DNA from: Deltaproteobacteria bacterium
GTDB lineage: Bacteria; Desulfobacterota; Binatia; Binatales; Binataceae
Assembly (NCBI GenBank): GCA_021780585.1
Contig: JAJXYM010000168.1
Span: forward strand, 1-8,258
Direction of reading: 5' to 3'
DNA length: 8,258 nt
Made by a program: the position numbers and the translations under genes. Of the stretch, positions 1 through 5,559 are shown piece by piece. The stretch's first letter is position 1. Each line of letters opens with the position of its first letter. The notes under the pieces are model-generated. The model saw nothing but the letters and a program-made list of their open reading frames with translations. It did not search any database and was not told where the DNA came from.

Positions 1-449
1 CGCACCAGCGTCGCGAAGCTTCGCCCGACGCGCCCGCCAATCAGCTCGCAGGCGCCGATCTCGATGATCGAATCCGGCGCCGCGCGTCCCCCCGTGGTTT
101 CGAGATCGACCACGACGAAGCGCGCCCGCTCCAGCGGAATCTTGAGCGACGCGGCGGCCCGCAGCGACCACAGTCCGGTCGCGGCGTCGAAGACGCATTC
201 GGGATGGTCGCCGAGCAGGCCGTGAATCAGGCGTGCGCCCAGTTCCGGATCGCGGCCGGCGCCCTTGAACAGCAGCCCCGTCAGCTCATTGGCGTCAGCG
301 CCGCCCGGATGGGCCGCAAGCCACGCGCGGAGCTTTTCGCGCGCGCCCGCGTGCGGCATCGGCGCGCCGCGGCGCTCGCCGTCAGTGGATAAATCGCCCG
401 TTGCCGCCGCGGCCTCGGCCTCGTCAGCGCCGCCAAAATCGCCTTCCAT
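1..449 (-). CDS. DnaQ-like DEDDh 3'-5' exonuclease, N-terminal part (runs off left edge)
   Basis: The reading frame is open from a TAG at 510-512 to the window edge; the first ATG (447-449) gives 149 visible residues. Residues 111-120 read FVVVDLETTG, followed by IIEIGA about ten residues later. This is the Exo I motif (D115 and E117 bind the catalytic metals) of the DnaQ/epsilon exonuclease superfamily. The remaining Exo II/III motifs lie outside the window. Residues 1-30 are acidic and Ala/Gly-rich, probably disordered. Residues about 35-100 look like a small helical, possibly winged-helix, domain (helix ending LRAWLAAHP, then a hydrophobic ELTGLLF helix and a closing GLWSL strand). A second in-frame ATG at 357-359 would remove the acidic leader and is a reasonable alternative start; neither start has a strong ribosome binding site. 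It could be a polymerase III epsilon-like proofreader or a repair exonuclease, perhaps fused to another nuclease domain further on. Sure of the exonuclease family, unsure of the role. Confidence 0.85.
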   Translation of the reverse strand, partial: MEGDFGGADEAEAAAATGDLSTDGERRGAPMPHAGAREKLRAWLAAHPGGADANELTGLLFKGAGRDPELGARLIHGLLGDHPECVFDAATGLWSLRAAASLKIPLERARFVVVDLETTGGRAAPDSIIEIGACELIGGRVGRSFATLV

Positions 450-536
450 CCGCGCCACCCCGGCGCGTCTGGAGATCGCTCGGCGCGCCGTTTTCGCAAT
501 CCCTTCGATCTACCAGACTTGCGGGGCGGTTATGAA

Positions 537-561
537 GCGCCGGTCGCCGCGCGACCGGCGC
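537..561 (-). terminator. Perfect 11-bp GC hairpin after the cupredoxin gene
   Basis: GCGCCGGTCGC at 537-547 is exactly complementary to GCGACCGGCGC at 551-561, leaving a 3-nt loop. On the minus strand the stem begins 8 nt after the cupredoxin stop codon. The next bases on that strand are TTCATAACC, so there is no real T tract. It is placed as the terminator or 3'-end-protecting structure of the porin-cytochrome-cupredoxin unit; intrinsic termination without a T tract is uncertain. Confidence 0.5.
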
Positions 562-569
562 ACGCGCGG

Positions 570-1502
570 CTAGGGCGTGGCGCGGATAATGCCCAGCGCG
601 CCCTTATACGAATGGGCGCCGGCGCTGTCCGCGAAGCGATAGTCGCCGGGCTCGGTGATCGTGAATTCGAATACCGCGCCCTGTCCCGGCGCAAGCGAAA
701 AACTCGGAATGTCATGCAGCGCGTTGGCCGGATTGCCGCTCTGATAGACGGTGCTGAAAATCACGCCGGAAATATGCAGGGTCGACGCGAGGTTCGGTCC
801 CGCGTTGACGAAAAAGATCCGCGTGAGCTTGCCGGTCTTGATTTCGATCGGACTCGACGCGCCGTAGCGGCTGAGCGCGCCGTTGAATACGATGAAGTCC
901 GGCTCCGCCGCGAGCATCTTGGTGTGGTCCGCGACCACCAGGCCCTTGTCGTTGGGCTTGCCGTAAAACTCGCCCTGGATAATCGTCAGCTCCTGCGCCG
1001 GTCCGTTCGGCCATCCCGCCGTCGGATCGATTATCATCATTCCGTACATCCCGCTGGCGACATGGTCGAGCACCGGGATGGCGCTGCAATGATAGTCGAA
1101 TACGCCGGGCACGCTCGCCTTGAATGAGTAATCGACCGCGCCCGTCGGATCGCCGCTGAAATGCTTCGGCGAAATCTGCGCCGCCATTATATCGATGCCG
1201 TGCGCCTCGCTGGTGCGGTTTTGCAGATGGATGGTCACGTCTTCGTTCTGCTTGACGCGCAGGACCGGACCGGGCACGGCGCCGTCGTAGGTCCACGCGT
1301 CGTAGGTCATGCCCGCGCCGATCGAAACGCGTTTGCGTTCGGACGTCACGGTGAAGACGTGCTGTTCCGCGCGGGCGGCGCCCGCCGCGATCGCGAGCAG
1401 TCCCGCCAGCGTGATCGTAATAGCCATTACGCGCGCCGCGACGCGTCCCGCGCGCGCTCCGGCCGGCACTGAGTATTTTTGCGCTTCGTCCGCCATCGCC
1501 AT
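570..1502 (-). CDS. Two-domain cupredoxin (copper nitrite reductase-like) with degenerate type 2 Cu site
   Basis: Encodes 310 aa. A basic N-region and hydrophobic core (about 25-42) end in AARA|EQ, giving an export signal cut near residue 45. The mature protein has two cupredoxin domains. Domain 1 carries a full type 1 (blue) copper site: H101 (in AHGID), C139 (in DYHCSAIP), H147 and M152 (in DHVASGM). AVPGPVLRVKQNEDV is the usual cupredoxin entry strand. Copper nitrite reductases also need a type 2 site built from the His of DFH, the His before the Cys, and a His in domain 2. Here the first is M106 (DIM), the second is present (H138), and the domain 2 position is S293 (FADS). D104 is kept, but the HisCAT position aligns with I248. 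Nitrite reduction is therefore doubtful; electron transfer or copper binding is more likely. Start chosen at 1502 because GGGAG lies 6 nt before it; ATGs at 1508 and 1496 are alternatives. It follows the cytochrome c gene by 17 nt. Confidence 0.85.
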   Translation of the reverse strand: MAMADEAQKYSVPAGARAGRVAARVMAITITLAGLLAIAAGAARAEQHVFTVTSERKRVSIGAGMTYDAWTYDGAVPGPVLRVKQNEDVTIHLQNRTSEAHGIDIMAAQISPKHFSGDPTGAVDYSFKASVPGVFDYHCSAIPVLDHVASGMYGMMIIDPTAGWPNGPAQELTIIQGEFYGKPNDKGLVVADHTKMLAAEPDFIVFNGALSRYGASSPIEIKTGKLTRIFFVNAGPNLASTLHISGVIFSTVYQSGNPANALHDIPSFSLAPGQGAVFEFTITEPGDYRFADSAGAHSYKGALGIIRATP

Positions 1503-1519
1503 AACCATCTCCCGGCCGC

Positions 1520-1882
1520 CTATTGCTTGCAGAATTTGCGGATATAGGCCATCAGCCCGTGAATTTCGTCGTCGTCCAGTCCGGCGGACCACGACGGCAT
1601 GTCGTTGGGCAGATTCACGGCGGCGCCGCCGTCCTTGATCGCCTTGAACATGGTGGCGTCGGAAATTTTCGACATGGTCGCGCAATCGGTGAAATTGCGC
1701 GGCGGAGTCTTGAGCGTGCCCGCGTCGGGACCGTCGCCCTTGCCGTTTTCACCATGGCATCGCGAACAATAGATCTTGAAATCCATCGACGCGTCCTGCG
1801 CATGCGCGCGCGCCGGCCTGACGATGCACAGACCGATAGCCAGTGCGCTCGCGAGGCCCACAACCGCCAATTTACTCGCCAT
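1520..1882 (-). CDS. Periplasmic monoheme class I cytochrome c
   Basis: Encodes 120 aa. The N-terminus (hydrophobic 5-20, then RPARAHAQ) is a Sec signal cut after A26 or A28; there is no lipobox. C39-S-R-C42-H43 is the covalent heme c motif with H43 as proximal ligand, followed by GENGKGDGPDAG, typical of small cytochrome c6/cbb3-subunit-III-like domains. M95 in NDMPSWSAGLDDDEI is the expected distal methionine, and the C-terminal helix IHGLMAYIRKFC closes the fold. It should be a soluble periplasmic one-electron carrier. A strong AGAGGAG site lies just before the ATG. It sits 17 nt upstream of the cupredoxin gene, so the two are almost certainly co-transcribed, and the cupredoxin is the obvious redox partner (inference). 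C67 and C118 are extra cysteines outside the heme motif. Confidence 0.93.
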   Translation of the reverse strand: MASKLAVVGLASALAIGLCIVRPARAHAQDASMDFKIYCSRCHGENGKGDGPDAGTLKTPPRNFTDCATMSKISDATMFKAIKDGGAAVNLPNDMPSWSAGLDDDEIHGLMAYIRKFCKQ

Positions 1883-1915
1883 ACTACTCCTCTTGCCAAT
1901 TCCCGGGTTCCGCGC

Positions 1916-1951
1916 GGCGCCGAGCCTCCGGTCGTCCGAAGGCTTGGCGCC
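1916..1951 (-). other. Long hairpin in the intergenic gap between two cytochrome genes
   Basis: An inverted repeat of 16 positions per arm with a 4-nt loop (1932-1935). The outer six pairs are GGCGCC with GGCGCC. As minus-strand RNA there is one C-A mismatch (1922/1945) and one G-U pair (1928/1939); the other 14 pairs are Watson-Crick. It lies in the only long gap (102 nt) of an otherwise tight operon, about 34 nt after one stop and 34 nt before the next start. No T tract follows, so it fits an mRNA processing or stability element, or a partial attenuator, better than a full terminator. Confidence 0.6.
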
Positions 1952-1984
1952 AGTCCGCGGCCGCGAGCGGTCCGCCGCCGCGGC

Positions 1985-2281
1985 TCATCGGGAAGCTTTC
2001 AGATATTCCAGTATCGCGTTCGCGTCCTGCGGCGGCAGATTCGCCTGCGTGCGCATATGCATGATGATCATGTTCCATTCCGTGGGCGAGAATTCCCCAC
2101 CGGGACGCGCATTGTGGCAAGTGTTGCAATAAATCGGCCACAGTTGCGCGCCGCGCCGGAACATTTGCCGCTTCTGCTGCGCGGGCGTCATCTCGGCCGC
2201 CCGCGCATGGCGCGGCGCGAGCGGGACGAGCGCAATCGCGGCGAGCGCCGCCATCATTCCGAATTTGATCAACCGGCTCAT
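1985..2281 (-). CDS. Small periplasmic monoheme cytochrome c
   Basis: Encodes 98 aa. A signal peptide (MSRLIK, hydrophobic core 8-23) ends in HARA|AE near residue 28, leaving about 70 mature residues, small for a cytochrome c. C52-N-T-C55-H56 is the heme c attachment motif. The tail, EWNMIIMHMRTQANLPPQD followed by AILEYLKAS, resembles the distal half of class I cytochromes; M71, M74 or M76 may be the sixth heme ligand, M76 favoured by its place before an Arg and the Asn-Leu turn. GGAGG 8 nt before 2281 decides this start over an ATG at 2296, which lies just after the porin stop codon and lacks its own site. It follows the porin gene by 17 nt, so the two should be co-transcribed. Its sequence differs clearly from the neighbouring cytochrome, so it is not a recent duplicate. 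No specific family name was recognised. Confidence 0.9.
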   Translation of the reverse strand: MSRLIKFGMMAALAAIALVPLAPRHARAAEMTPAQQKRQMFRRGAQLWPIYCNTCHNARPGGEFSPTEWNMIIMHMRTQANLPPQDANAILEYLKASR

Positions 2282-2298
2282 CCGATGCGCCTCCATGG

Positions 2299-3810
2299 TC
2301 AGAACCCCACCGCGAATTGCGAGACGAAGGCGCGATCGTTCGGATAGGCGCCCACCGCCTGGCCGGTATCGCTGTAGAAGCCGCCGGCGCGCGGCAGTTC
2401 GAGATCCAACTCGTTCTGCCAGACGATCGAGGGTGCGAACCAGTAATCCAGCCCCACCGCGACCTCGCGCGCGTGCGGAGCATACAGCGCCGGCGAACCG
2501 GTGAACCCGATTCCGGGCGTGGTGATGACATTGCCGAGCACGGTCGCGCGCTGATTGATTCCGGAATAGCGAATCAGCGGCTCCAGCCGGTCGATATACT
2601 GATCGAGTTCCGAGGGCAGCAGCGGCACTTGCAGGCCGGTCAGGAAATAGCCCGCCTGCACATACCATCCCTGGCGATTGTCGGCGCCGAGTCCCTGCGG
2701 CATCTGGCGGTAAGTCTGGATCCATTCGCCGCGCGCCTGCAGATTGTCGCGGAAATAGTTGAAATCGACTCCCCACGAGGTGAGCCAGAAGCCGTCCAGC
2801 CATTTCCCGTCGAAGGTCGAGGCGCCGAGCTCCAGTCGGCCGAAATTCGAATCGGCCGGCAACGGATAGACCCGGAAGCGCCCGCCGAAGCCCGGCGAAT
2901 GAGTATTCAGGCGGATATTGTTGTCCGAGACCAGCGTGTCGCCGACCAGGGCCGTGGTCGTCGAGCAATCCGGCAGCGGACTGGGCGGTGTGTTCGAACC
3001 GCAGGTCGCGTTGGTATAACCAGGACCGTTGCCGCTCCATATCGTGTAATCGGCGACCTGCCCCATCTCGCCCCATTGGAAGCCGCCGCGCAGTTGCAGT
3101 CCGACCTCGGTCGGCGGAATCAGCGAACCGACGTTGTAGGGCAGGGGCGCGGTGATGAAACGATTCACCCAGAAGGGGCTTTGATCCTCGTACCAGTCGC
3201 CGAACGGCTGATCGAAAATGCCCATCACCAACTCGGCGTAATCGTTCAGGAAATACTGGAAATCCGCGACCGGAAGCTGATAATCGGCCGACGATCCGGC
3301 TGGCAGATTGGCCTCGATCGTGCCTTCGAAGAGCAGTTTGTCGCTCAACTGCCAGAGGATAATCGGCTCGAGGTCGAGCGCGAAGGTGTTGGTATTGCTC
3401 TTGCGGTCGTAGATATAGCTGCCGGCCGCACCGCCCACCAGCGTGAAGCGATAACGACCGAGGAAGCGGTTCATCGCGTCCATGAAATCCGCCGGCGACG
3501 GCGGCGCGCTCGCGCGCGACTGGATCTCGGAAAGCTGCTGGGTGGTCGAGGTTTGCAGCTTGTCCGCGTTCTGCTTCAACTCGGCGTTGGACTTCTTCAG
3601 TTGGCCGTTTTCGTTTTCGAGTTGATCGACGCGTTGTTCCAGACGGTGAATCTCACTTTTGATGTCCCGGATCTCCCGTTCGCGCGCCACGCCTCCGTCG
3701 CCCGCGCCGCGCGTGACCGTGAGATCGTCCGCCATGATTATCGGCGCCGTCGCCGCAATCAGGACCGCCGCCGCCGTTAACGCCCCCACCCTCGCCAGCC
3801 ATCGCCTCAT
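2299..3810 (-). CDS. Outer-membrane porin with N-terminal coiled coil
   Basis: Encodes 503 aa. Residues 1-27 are a signal peptide (MRRWLAR, hydrophobic 8-25, IMA|DD). Residues about 43-98 form a heptad-rich coiled coil (EIHRLEQRVDQLENENGQLK and on), followed by a Pro/Ser linker. From about 118 to the end are alternating amphipathic strands rich in aromatic residues (RYRFTLVGG, LLFEGTIEA, ELVMGIFDQPFGDW, GLDYWFAPS), and the last residue is Phe (FAVGF), the usual β-barrel assembly signal. This layout matches porins with a trimeric periplasmic coiled coil, such as the DcaP and ScrY types; the transported substrate cannot be read from sequence. C270 and C282 flank a Pro/Ser-rich probable external loop and could form a disulfide. 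The ATG at 3810 was chosen because GGAGGAGGGG precedes it and the signal peptide begins there; an upstream in-frame ATG at 3882 would bury the signal. It is the first gene of the minus-strand cluster. Confidence 0.88.
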   Translation of the reverse strand: MRRWLARVGALTAAAVLIAATAPIIMADDLTVTRGAGDGGVAREREIRDIKSEIHRLEQRVDQLENENGQLKKSNAELKQNADKLQTSTTQQLSEIQSRASAPPSPADFMDAMNRFLGRYRFTLVGGAAGSYIYDRKSNTNTFALDLEPIILWQLSDKLLFEGTIEANLPAGSSADYQLPVADFQYFLNDYAELVMGIFDQPFGDWYEDQSPFWVNRFITAPLPYNVGSLIPPTEVGLQLRGGFQWGEMGQVADYTIWSGNGPGYTNATCGSNTPPSPLPDCSTTTALVGDTLVSDNNIRLNTHSPGFGGRFRVYPLPADSNFGRLELGASTFDGKWLDGFWLTSWGVDFNYFRDNLQARGEWIQTYRQMPQGLGADNRQGWYVQAGYFLTGLQVPLLPSELDQYIDRLEPLIRYSGINQRATVLGNVITTPGIGFTGSPALYAPHAREVAVGLDYWFAPSIVWQNELDLELPRAGGFYSDTGQAVGAYPNDRAFVSQFAVGF

Positions 3811-3894
3811 ATGCCCCTCCTCCTCCCGTCCGGCTTGAAAAACGTCCGGCTCGTCTGCGGCCCGATAGTCTGAACTGGACACCCCATCGGCACG

Positions 3895-3938
3895 GCTAAT
3901 TTAATATTTTCTTATATGCACACATGCAATAAATTAGC
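3895..3938. repeat. Perfect 9-bp inverted repeat bracketing the porin promoter
   Basis: GCTAATTTA at 3895-3903 is the exact reverse complement of TAAATTAGC at 3930-3938, with 26 bp between. Arm centres are about 35 bp apart, a little over three helical turns, so both lie on a similar face of the DNA. The arms overlap the -10 and adjoin the -35 of the predicted promoter, as expected for an operator bound by a dimeric repressor or by two cooperating dimers. The regulator is unknown. Confidence 0.55.
3901..3929 (-). promoter_or_regulatory. Predicted sigma70-type promoter for the porin-cytochrome-cupredoxin cluster
   Basis: On the minus strand TTGCAT (3924-3929) and TATTAA (3901-3906) each match 4 of 6 consensus bases and are separated by exactly 17 bp, inside the most AT-rich stretch of the window. 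Transcription would start near 3894, giving an mRNA leader of about 80 nt before the porin ATG. Confidence 0.5.
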
Positions 3939-4060
3939 TGCGGCCTTCGATCCGGTCCGGGTGTTCTCCATTTAATGATATGCCCTGCGCGAAGATCAAC
4001 CAAGTGGCGCAACTTGACGCCCGAGGTATTTTAGGCGACGGGCGGGCCGCGCGCGAGGCG

Positions 4061-4090
4061 CTGGCGCGCGCCGGCGTCGCGTCATAAAAT
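4061..4090 (+). promoter_or_regulatory. Weak candidate promoter for sufT
   Basis: TAAAAT at 4085-4090 matches 5 of 6 bases of a -10 element. The best -35, CTGGCG at 4061-4066, is poor (3 of 6) with 18-bp spacing. Transcription would start about 23 nt before the sufT ATG, just upstream of its GAGG ribosome binding site. Confidence 0.3.
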
Positions 4091-4119
4091 GGAAGGCCGC
4101 CGATTGAGGTTGGCGAAAT

Positions 4120-4656
4120 ATGGAACGAGTCGAACTAATACGCGAATGCGAGGCGGTGCAGATTCCGGCCGGCCATAAAATAACGCTCGAAAAGGGCGTT
4201 GAAGTCTTTATCACGCAGGCGCTGGGGGGAACCTTCACGCTCCAGGTTCCGGCTTACGGCGGCCTGTACCGGATCGCCGGCAGGGACGCCGACGCGCTCG
4301 GCAAAACGCCGGAAGACGCGGGCGGCGCGACCGCCTCCGGCGGCGACGTCGAAGCGATGGTCTGGGAGCGGCTCAAGACCTGCTATGACCCGGAAATTCC
4401 GGTCAATATTGTCGATCTGGGTCTGGTCTACGGTATGGAATTGAGTCCCCAGAGTGACGGCACGAGCCGCGTTGACGTTAAAATGACGCTGACCGCCCAG
4501 GGTTGCGGGATGGGCGCCTCGATCGCGCTCGACGCGCGTGAAAAACTCCTGTCGATTCCCGGGATCGCCGAAGCCAACGTCGATCTGGTTTGGGAGCCGC
4601 CGTGGAATCCGCAGATGATTTCGCCGGAGGGCCGCGAACGGCTGGGGTTGGATTGA
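4120..4656 (+). CDS. sufT: Fe-S cluster assembly protein SufT (MIP18/DUF59 family)
   Basis: Encodes 178 aa, close to the usual SufT length. The N-terminal part (residues 5-56, including RECEAVQIPAGHKITLEKG and QALGGTFTLQVPAYGGLYRI) is the region that separates SufT from shorter MIP18 proteins. Residues about 77-160 form the MIP18/DUF59 domain: YDPEIPVNIVDLGLVY (89-104) is its signature, and C129 in TAQGCGMG is the conserved cysteine implicated in Fe-S transfer. The PWNPQMISPEGRERLG tail is typical. Known members help mature or load Fe-S proteins in the cytoplasm alongside the SUF machinery. No other suf gene lies nearby; it stands alone upstream of rplU and divergent from the porin cluster, so any functional link to the cytochromes would be speculation. 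GAGG 10 nt before the ATG supports this start. Confidence 0.93.
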   Translation: MERVELIRECEAVQIPAGHKITLEKGVEVFITQALGGTFTLQVPAYGGLYRIAGRDADALGKTPEDAGGATASGGDVEAMVWERLKTCYDPEIPVNIVDLGLVYGMELSPQSDGTSRVDVKMTLTAQGCGMGASIALDAREKLLSIPGIAEANVDLVWEPPWNPQMISPEGRERLGLD

Positions 4657-4753
4657 TCGGTCGGAGCCGCCGGCTGACGGGCGACGCCGGCGCGGCCCGC
4701 GTTTCGAGAAAATTCCGGGCGAGCGGGCGTTTCACGGTCGTGAGCCGGGTCGA

Positions 4754-4782
4754 TTGACGGCCGGCGGGGTTTCGGATACTTT
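4754..4782 (+). promoter_or_regulatory. Predicted promoter of rplU-rpmA
   Basis: TTGACG (4754-4759, 5 of 6) and TACTTT (4777-4782, keeping the key T1, A2 and T6) are spaced by 17 bp. An alternative -10, GATACT at 4775-4780, gives 15-bp spacing. Transcription would start near 4789, leaving a leader of only about 14 nt, so an upstream L21-binding leader RNA as in Firmicutes is not possible from this promoter. Confidence 0.5.
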
Positions 4783-4802
4783 TGGCGGTTCAGGCTAAAG
4801 CA

Positions 4803-5150
4803 ATGTTTGCCATAGTAAAAACGGGCGGTAAGCAATACCGCGTCGGTCCCGGCGATCAGATTGTGGTGGAGCGGATCGCGGGCGAGGTCGGCGCGGAAGT
4901 CGCGTTGGGCGACGTGTTGGCGGTCAGCGACGGCGAAGTCAACGCGATCGGCGCGCCGCGCGTGGCCAACGCCTCGGTGCGGGCGAAAATTATTGGCCAG
5001 CCGCGCGGCACGAAAGTGCTGGTATTCAAGAAAAAGCGGCGCAAGAACTATCGGCGCAAACGCGGCCATCGGCAGGAACTCACGGTCCTGCGGATCGAAG
5101 CGATCGAACATGGCGCCGGGGCGGGCGCCAGCGGCGCTCAGCCCGCTTAA
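4803..5150 (+). CDS. rplU: 50S ribosomal protein bL21
   Basis: Encodes 115 aa; E. coli L21 has 103. The start FAIVKTGGKQYRV is the family's N-terminal signature. The basic segment at 66-91 (GQPRGTKVLVFKKKRR then KNYRRKRGHRQ) is the rRNA-binding L21 signature that contacts 23S rRNA. The last 12 residues are an Ala/Gly-rich extension. The ATG at 4803 was preferred over an in-frame TTG at 4782, because family members begin at this Met and the TTG overlaps the predicted -10. The ribosome binding site is weak (AGG 8 nt upstream). It is followed after 15 nt by rpmA in the near-universal rplU-rpmA pair. Confidence 0.97.
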   Translation: MFAIVKTGGKQYRVGPGDQIVVERIAGEVGAEVALGDVLAVSDGEVNAIGAPRVANASVRAKIIGQPRGTKVLVFKKKRRKNYRRKRGHRQELTVLRIEAIEHGAGAGASGAQPA

Positions 5151-5165
5151 GCGAGGTAACTCCCA

Positions 5166-5462
5166 ATGGCGCATAAAAAGGGACAAGGCTCGACCCGCAA
5201 CGGCCGTGACAGTCCGGGCCAGCGGCGCGGAATCAAGGTCTACGCGGGCCAATCCGTGATTCCCGGCAACATTCTCGTCCGCCAACTCGGCACGCGGATA
5301 CATCCGGGACGCAACGTCGGGATGGGGCGCGATTACACGATTTACGCGATGGTCGCCGGCACCGTGAAATACGAGGCCTATCACGGCGACAAACGCCAGG
5401 TGAGCGTCGAAGCGGCGCCGGCCGTCGTCGCCGAGACGGAGAGCTCCGCGGCCGCTTCCTAA
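5166..5462 (+). CDS. rpmA: 50S ribosomal protein bL27
   Basis: Encodes 98 aa. It begins MAHKKGQGSTRNGRDS, the L27 N-terminal tail that reaches the peptidyl transferase centre. There is no N-terminal cleaved extension of the Firmicutes kind, so no dedicated processing protease is needed. IPGNILVRQLGTRIHPG and NVGMGRDYTIYA are the core L27 motifs. The C-terminal about 20 residues are rich in Ala, Val and Ser and extend beyond the E. coli protein. GAGG lies 9 nt upstream of the ATG. It is co-transcribed with rplU and closed by a strong terminator 27 nt after the stop. Confidence 0.97.
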   Translation: MAHKKGQGSTRNGRDSPGQRRGIKVYAGQSVIPGNILVRQLGTRIHPGRNVGMGRDYTIYAMVAGTVKYEAYHGDKRQVSVEAAPAVVAETESSAAAS

Positions 5463-5489
5463 TCGACGGCGCGTTTTCCATGATATCGG

Positions 5490-5518
5490 AAGCCCCGCGG
5501 GAAACCGTGGGGCTTTTT
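5490..5518 (+). terminator. Rho-independent terminator of rplU-rpmA
   Basis: AAGCCCCGCGG (5490-5500) pairs with CCGTGGGGCTT (5505-5515) in an 11-bp stem with one G-T pair, closed by a GAAA tetraloop and running into TTTTT (5514-5518). No T tract follows on the opposite strand, so it acts on plus-strand transcripts only. Confidence 0.93.
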
Positions 5519-5531
5519 CAATTTTCCCGGC

Positions 5532-5537
5532 TATACT
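5532..5537 (+). promoter_or_regulatory. -10-like element before the oxidoreductase gene
   Basis: TATACT matches 5 of 6 bases and lies between the rpmA terminator and a strong ribosome binding site. No acceptable -35 is found 16-18 bp upstream, where the sequence is the terminator stem, and there is no TGn extension. Transcription would start near 5544, about 16 nt before the ATG. Confidence 0.35.
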
Positions 5538-5559
5538 CGCGCCCGAGGGAGGAATTCCT

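Larger units (their letters stand above)
3811..4119. other. Divergent intergenic region between porin and sufT
   Basis: No gene was seen in these 309 bases. They hold the predicted minus-strand promoter with its flanking inverted repeat inside an AT-rich island (about 3896-3937, strikingly AT-rich against the local base composition). A 9-bp direct repeat CGTCCGGCT (3827-3835 and 3843-3851, 16-bp period) lies in the predicted porin leader. A very GC-rich stretch at about 4041-4080 can fold on itself. A possible sufT -10 element is at 4085-4090. Confidence 0.6.

Noticed and set aside
1509..1685. In-frame extension of the cupredoxin gene upstream to an ATG at 1685
   Set aside because: It would overlap the cytochrome c gene in another frame and place the signal peptide deep inside the protein; GGGAG before 1502 supports the shorter form.
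2317..3780. 487-codon plus-strand open frame opposite the porin
   Set aside because: The sense strand encodes a convincing signal peptide, coiled coil and β-barrel ending in Phe; the antisense product has no recognisable domain and no good ribosome binding site.
4001..4016. CAAGT-N6-ACTTG palindrome in the porin-sufT intergenic region as a regulator site
   Set aside because: Arms of 5 bp are too short to stand out, and it is not positioned against a credible promoter element.
4669..4691. GCCGGC / GCCGGC hairpin shortly after sufT as a terminator
   Set aside because: Only 6 bp with an 11-nt loop and no T tract; such pairs are expected by chance in this GC-rich sequence.
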